Part shown: positions 59,481 to 64,000 of the stretch, in pieces
How positions within the stretch are numbered: position 1 is the first letter of the stretch
How the letters are laid out: each line of letters starts with the position of its first letter
NCBI GenBank assembly: GCA_963969345.1
Contig: OZ017768.1
Span: forward strand, 1,550,001-1,614,000
DNA length: 64,000 bases
DNA from: Turbatrix aceti
Taxonomy: Eukaryota > Nematoda > Chromadorea > Rhabditida > Panagrolaimidae
Direction of reading: 5' to 3'
The notes under the pieces: generated by a model
What the model saw: the letters and a program-made list of their open reading frames with translations, nothing else
Told to the model about the DNA's origin: nothing
Database searches by the model: none
Program-made: the position numbers and the translations under genes

Positions 59481-60988
59481 ATGACCAGTCGAGCAGTGAA
59501 TCGGGTAACACAATGGGTAACCGTTTCCGGACGCTGGACACGTATATCCCGTCTCTCAAATCACCGAAATGCTGAGCACGCCAGTATCGTATTTGTCATG
59601 ATACCCGGCAATCCAGGAAACGAACTCTTTTACGACGATTTTGGACGACGTATTCTCAGTGTAGTCGGCGAATCCAGCGCCGATGGGGTTGACTTGGATT
59701 TTGTCACCGTGTCCCATCTCAACCACGTTCCGGCACCACCCGGTGGACCCTATACTCCAGCTGCAGATGAATCCCGGACAAATCCAGCGACCGAGCGTTT
59801 TGGCATTCGGGACCAAATCCAGCACAAGGCGGATTTTTTCGCGGAATACCTGCCTGCTGGAGGCAACCGGAAGTACGTCATCCTGGGTCATTCGATTGGG
59901 GCCTATATTGCGCTCAAAATCAAGGAGAACCTGATCAGCAAGGGCTTCAACGTGGTCAAAGTTGTCGGACTCTTTCCTACGATTGAGCAGATGGCAGTCA
60001 GCCCAAACGGAGTGAGGTTCCGATCCTGGTTGAAGGTTGGTTTTGAGATGAAAACTTGGCTGGAAAGGAAAAAACTGCGAAAAAATGGAAATTATGTTTA
60101 AAAAAATTTTTTCGCGCTAAAAAAATTACGTTTTGTCAAAAAATTTGCTGAAACTAACATTTTAGTGTCACAGTTACAGTATGACTCCTATCGGTATGAT
60201 AACTTCTGCAGCGATGTAGCATTTTTCTTAAAAATTGAAATGTTACTTCCAGTGAAAAGTAACATTTTTTTCGTAATAAATATTACTTCTATCGTAAAAA
60301 CTGATTTGTAGCAAAGTAACGTTTTTGGAACAAAATTCGTGTTACTTTTTTTCCGAAAGGTTATTTTTTAGTGACAAAGTTACAGTATTACTCCTAACAT
60401 AAAAACAATGAACCGAGTAAAGTATTTTTTTTCTATAAAAATTTCAAATGTTACTTTTTTTCGAAAAGTTATAATCTAGCTATTTTTGATCGTATTTCTC
60501 CTATCGTAACCCCATTTTCTTCATTTCACACCCGAAAATTTCAGTTTTTCGATTCCAACGACTGGCTTCTACGAATTCTCCTCTGCTGGCTCTGTGTGCT
60601 ACCGTTCACCCTCGTTCGCATGATCTGCTCTCTGAAGCTCCGCAACGGCAACAACAACGCAATCGTACCGGAATGCGTCGTCGACGCCGCCGGCGAACTT
60701 GCGTCATCGGTGGTCGCGAGGAACGTAATTCACATGGCCCATACCGAACTCGAAACCGTCCTTGGCCACGATCCGGACCTGTTTCACAATTCCAGGAACA
60801 TTCTTCTCTACTACGGCGTCGACGATCACTGGGTGCCGAATTCGTGTGCTCAACGCCAGAAACAACGACTCGGCGATGGATGTGTCGTCATCGACGATGC
60901 CGGCTGCGAGCATGCATTTGTCATTCGTGATGGCGAAATTGTTGCTAGGAATCTGGTTGCGCTGCTCGAAGGTGACTTGAAGGCTTAG
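59481..60988 (+). CDS. LDAH: Lipid droplet-associated serine hydrolase (LDAH)
   Basis: Exons 59481-60035 and 60545-60988, 332 residues. It is an alpha/beta hydrolase found on lipid droplets, linked in mammals to sterol ester or triglyceride turnover with debated activity. The N-terminal strand and oxyanion loop read VFVMIPGNPGNELFYDDF. The nucleophile is S138 in LGHSIGAY, close to the human position. The later acid and histidine are plausibly the aspartates of YYGVDDHWVP and H in GCEHAFV near the C terminus. A hydrophobic hairpin (WLLRILLCWLCVLPFTLV) at the start of exon 2 would anchor it to droplets. The intron is rich in GTTAC words. Confidence 0.93.
60120..60500. repeat. GTTAC-rich tandem sequence in LDAH intron
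   Basis: Repeats of AAAGTAACATTTTT / GTTACTTTTTTTCCG / ACAGTTACAGTATGACTCCT. Similar words occur at 48.52-48.84 and 57.00-57.12 kb. Confidence 0.5.
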
Positions 60989-62710
60989 AAGTGTATTTTA
61001 TTTATGTGCAATAATTTGTTTAACGGCCACTGCTTTTTTTCTAGTCCATGTAAAAAATGTATATGACGAGATAAATATTAACAAATTAGGAAATTATAAA
61101 TTTAGTTGCTTCTTGAACACAAAGTTCGTTGACGTGGGGTCAGTGATGCACAATGGATGGATGGAGAGGTTGCAGTTTCTAATAAATGTTAATTTAACCT
61201 ACATGTGACTTTGTCCAGGTGGCAGGTAATAAAAGCGCGGCTTTGATTTATGTTGATAATAAAAACCTTTTTTTAGAAAATTATTTTTTAAGAAATTTTT
61301 ATTGTTAAACGAATAAAATTTTCTTCAAAAATATTTTTTACGTGGAGTTAAAAAAAACCTTTTTGTCGGATAACATTCATAAATCGTAAACAGATCAATG
61401 CAGGCAGCTACACAGTCATTAATTATGCGCCGCACATAAACGTGTAGGAATAACTAGCATTAACGAATGTTCAAAAATCTTGAGTCAAGTTGATCTGAAA
61501 AGTTTTTCAAAGATTACACTTTTGTTCGCATAAATCTATTTTTATTCATCGTTGTATTATAATAGATGCAATAAATAATAATCTTGATCATAATTCTTTT
61601 CAACGTTTTTTTTTAAGATAATATCCCTGATAAACGTCGTGGCCGAAAAGATATAAATCTTGACAACAAGTGTTTTCACCGCTTTATTAGTTTTTTTTCT
61701 GGACGGTGAAAAAATAAAAAAAATAAAATTGGGTCATAATCTGTGGTGTCAGACAGAGTGGCGAACTGGGAGAATCTCCCAAATCTGCCGAGAGATTCTG
61801 GGAAAAACTCATGAGATTTTTTCCCTGGTTGCAATCTCCCAGGATATTTCTCCACCTTGGTGTCAGGCATCCATTTGAAAACTCTACCCAAGCCAATCCG
61901 ATTTTTGGTCAGTTTACCTTGGATTATTCTAGGTTTTTGTGTCGGGTACTCGAATGTAGACAGAGTAGTATTCAAATGTTTGAGTCTTGTTCCCAGGTTC
62001 TCAGCAAAAAGGTTTTGAGGGACTACGGCAAGTGTGAAACCCGCCCGGAGTAGCACGGTGAAGCGATCGCATTCTCAAAGGATGTGACAGTATTTGTTTT
62101 CATCCTAACTCGGATAGTAGAGGTGAGAACGATGTATACATATGTGCCTAGTCTGTCTAGTTTAGAGTATAACTTTTGCCACCAAACTAACGCCCCAATA
62201 GTTTTTTCTAAAAAAATGTCGATTTTATTTAGTATGTCATGGGACAGAACGTACTAAAAATACACTATAATGCTTATAAATAAGAACTTTCTTTTGATGT
62301 GGTCTTTTGCACCCACCACAAAATCGCAGCATTGCTTTTGCTTTTTTTTATCGAGGCCAGATGAGCGGCGATGAGCGATGAGTGACTGATGAGTCGAAAA
62401 TGGCATGAAACAAAATTGCTTGTTTGTTTTGTTCTGTCTTTTTTTGTCTTTCCACGGAAAATTTTTCTAAAGCGGTGGGATTGTAACGGTAACCGTATAT
62501 CGTAAATATTTATACCCAAACCTTAAAAAATTGAATTGAAGTCGTGAATTTTTTGGATTACATTCTTGCCGTTTACTTTTTATCTAAACTTTGTTTAAAA
62601 AATGATTTTTTTCGTGTGCATAAGGCTGACCTGTAATCCCGCATACGAGAAATCTATTTTTATCTTAAAATCGCTGTCAGACAAAAAATGACGATATCTA
62701 ATGGGATGAT
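60989..62710. other. Intergenic, no supported gene
   Basis: AT-rich 3' flank of LDAH, with AGATAAATATT near 61070 as a weak poly(A) signal. Open frames on both strands at 61660-62056 lack domains and are probably chance. Confidence 0.5.
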
Positions 62711-62898
62711 TGTCGCGAACGCGAGGCATCATGCCGATTCCCACTCGCATTTGCATATCCCTTATATTTTCTCTTCCCTATCTCCGGACCGTCAGTCGGC
62801 CGGGTTTGTCCCTTTGTGTTGTAAGTGAATAAACCCTAACTCTAACCCCGACTCTTGACAACCAGTGGATACCTGCCCCCACATTTGGTGCATCGGCC
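62711..62898 (+). mobile_element. Possible LTR end plus tRNA-Gly primer binding site
   Basis: A TGT...ACA segment (62711-62883, about 173 bases) contains an AATAAA near its 3' end. Two bases later comes TGGTGCATCGGCC (62886-62898), which is complementary to the 3' end of tRNA-Gly including CCA. That LTR-TT-PBS layout is how LTR retrotransposons begin. No gag or pol frame follows, and no second LTR is in the window, so it is at most a remnant or the start of an element running off the window. Alternative: the sequence to 62950 is a decayed tRNA-Gly-like copy, since TTCTACCACTACACCG also resembles the complement of the D arm. Confidence 0.4.
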
Positions 62899-63149
62899 AT
62901 CTCGGTTTACGGTCACCCGCAGGCGCCGGGAATTCTACCACTACACCGACCCTACCGTCTCCGTCGTCACATCGCGACCACCTTCGCCCGAGCCCTGGCA
63001 AGCGAGGCACGCGGGCGATTAGAAGTTTTCATAAACCGCGGTAGAGCAGTAGCGGCCGTCCAGCAGGCGCGTGAACCATCAATAGCTAACTCAGTACGCA
63101 ATCCTTCAATCCAATCCCCAAGCGCGCGTTCAGTAGGCCATCCAGAGCG

Positions 63150-63290
63150 CAAACTTTCGGTCACACAACCGGCGAGCAAGGTTTCTGTTGTTCATCAGGC
63201 GCACAAACTTTCCGCAGTACAACGCACTTCAGTAGGCATTCCAGTAGCACAACCAGCGAGCAAGGCTTCAATAGGTATTCAAAAGCGCGT
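63150..63290. repeat. Imperfect tandem repeat of about 90 bases
   Basis: CACAACCGGCGAGCAAGGTTTC (63161 on) recurs as CACAACCAGCGAGCAAGGCTTC (about 63248 on), with GCGCAAACTTTCGG / GCACAAACTTTCCG nearby. The unit is unlike anything else in the window. Confidence 0.5.
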
Positions 63291-63338
63291 GATTCCAAAT
63301 GTTGAAATCTTAAAATCGCTAACATCATTTCGCTAACA

Positions 63339-64000
63339 TTTAAGAGACAGTCCACGACAGGATTTCGGAATAAGGGGGAGAGCCCGACAAGGCTTTTTTA
63401 CAACTTAAAATGTTTTAAGCCAGAATTGTTCCCCACCCCTAAAAACCTCTAAATCGCCGATACACAGATTTTTAAACACATCGGATTCTGTAGTTTTGGC
63501 TTCTGGAAGTTTTTGACAAAAATCGATGCCACGAGCTTCGCTATAGTGGAAAAATGCTGAAAATTTTATGAGAGGGGTTTTGAGGGACGGGGAACACGAA
63601 GTCGTACTCAGATAATTTTTATCGTTACGGTAATTGCTGATTACCGTATAAAATGTGTGGTTTTTTGGTCACCACTGGCGGGGTTCTCCGAGGGGAGTAC
63701 ATTGTGATAGCACATCTTGTAGCCCGTGTTTCGGCGCTTCGAATGACGTAACACGCGAAAAAAAGGAGTGACCGGAAAGCGGTCATCCATGGGCTTTTAT
63801 AGCGCGCACTCAAGAAAACGCGCGCGATCAGCTTCTTTTTCTCTTCAAACAAGCTTGCGCGCGCAAAAAAGGAGTCATGTTCAAAAAAAGGCCCTGAAGC
63901 CAGTTTTTGTTTTGTACATCCACGGTCACTTTGGTAGGCTTTGGCATGTCCCAGATATAACTTTAAGCCACGTGCACCTTTTATCGGATCATTTTGCACA
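63339..64000. repeat. Third copy of the 31.8-33.4 kb repeat (runs off window)
   Basis: Matches the fold-back at 31755-33410 in the same direction as its left arm: TTAAGAGACAGTCCACGACA, GCCAGAATTGTTCCCCACC, GGATTCTGTAGTTTTGGCTT, TTTTTATCGTTACGGTAA, AGGAGTCATGTTC and GGTCACTTTGGTAG in order. It continues to the window end, so its mirror arm may lie beyond. Confidence 0.85.

Noticed and set aside
61660..62056. Overlapping ORFs on both strands downstream of LDAH
   Set aside because: No start context, no splice sites and no recognisable protein on either strand.

Overview
This is nuclear DNA of an animal, most probably a nematode. The basis is: many short introns with GT(A/G)AGT-type donors and T-rich ...TTTCAG acceptors; several genes whose start codon lies a few bases after an intron-style acceptor with no upstream exon, as expected for spliced-leader trans-splicing; a TTBK-like kinase of the type expanded in nematodes; and a scattered intronic word close to TCTCGACACGAAA. 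I joined exons by hand by checking reading phase, so spans are gene models and exon coordinates are in each entry. The species is not identifiable by eye. LAYOUT: 1-3.1 kb is intergenic with one weak candidate for a small secreted peptide. 3.1-7.5 kb (+) is a neuroligin. 7.5-13.2 kb is gene-poor and holds an inverted partial copy of a neuroligin exon, an AT-rich fold-back and a tRNA-derived SINE. 13.3-14.4 kb (+) is an unrecognised coiled-coil protein. 15.5-20.8 kb (-) is a same-strand row: TTBK-like kinase, UBE2L3-type ubiquitin-conjugating enzyme, a 56-residue single-pass membrane protein missed by ORF length cut-offs, and UQCRB (complex III subunit). 21.4-30.0 kb (+) is tripeptidyl peptidase II, whose 3.4-kb fourth intron carries a 2,015-bp fold-back with about 0.88-kb arms flanked by TTAA. 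30.5-31.5 kb (-) is an unrecognised gene. 31.7-38.6 kb is a repeat block: a fold-back with a nested hAT-type MITE, then two tandem units rich in the word ACGA. 39.1-39.6 kb (-) is an unrecognised ORF that runs into repeat. 42.5-43.8 kb (+) is an unrecognised leucine-rich protein, 44.7-45.4 kb (-) a sigma-like glutathione S-transferase, and 46.1-47.5 kb (-) another unrecognised protein. 50.2-51.7 kb (+) is TMEM164, converging on a membrane guanylyl cyclase (52.2-54.5 kb, -) that lacks an extracellular receptor domain. Upstream of that lies an SLC19-type folate/thiamine transporter (55.1-57.5 kb, -). 57.8-61.0 kb (+) is proteasome lid deubiquitinase RPN11 followed by lipid-droplet hydrolase LDAH. 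61-64 kb is intergenic, with a possible LTR remnant plus tRNA-Gly primer binding site and another copy of the 31.8-kb repeat. HOW IT FITS: most genes are housekeeping (proteolysis: TPP2, RPN11, UBE2L3; respiration: UQCRB; lipid metabolism: LDAH, TMEM164) and show no single shared pathway. The unusual content is the mobile DNA: four different non-autonomous hAT-type elements with exact 8-bp target duplications, each filled with its own reiterated short word, and the large fold-back in tpp-2. I found no CRISPR array, intact rRNA or intact tRNA gene.
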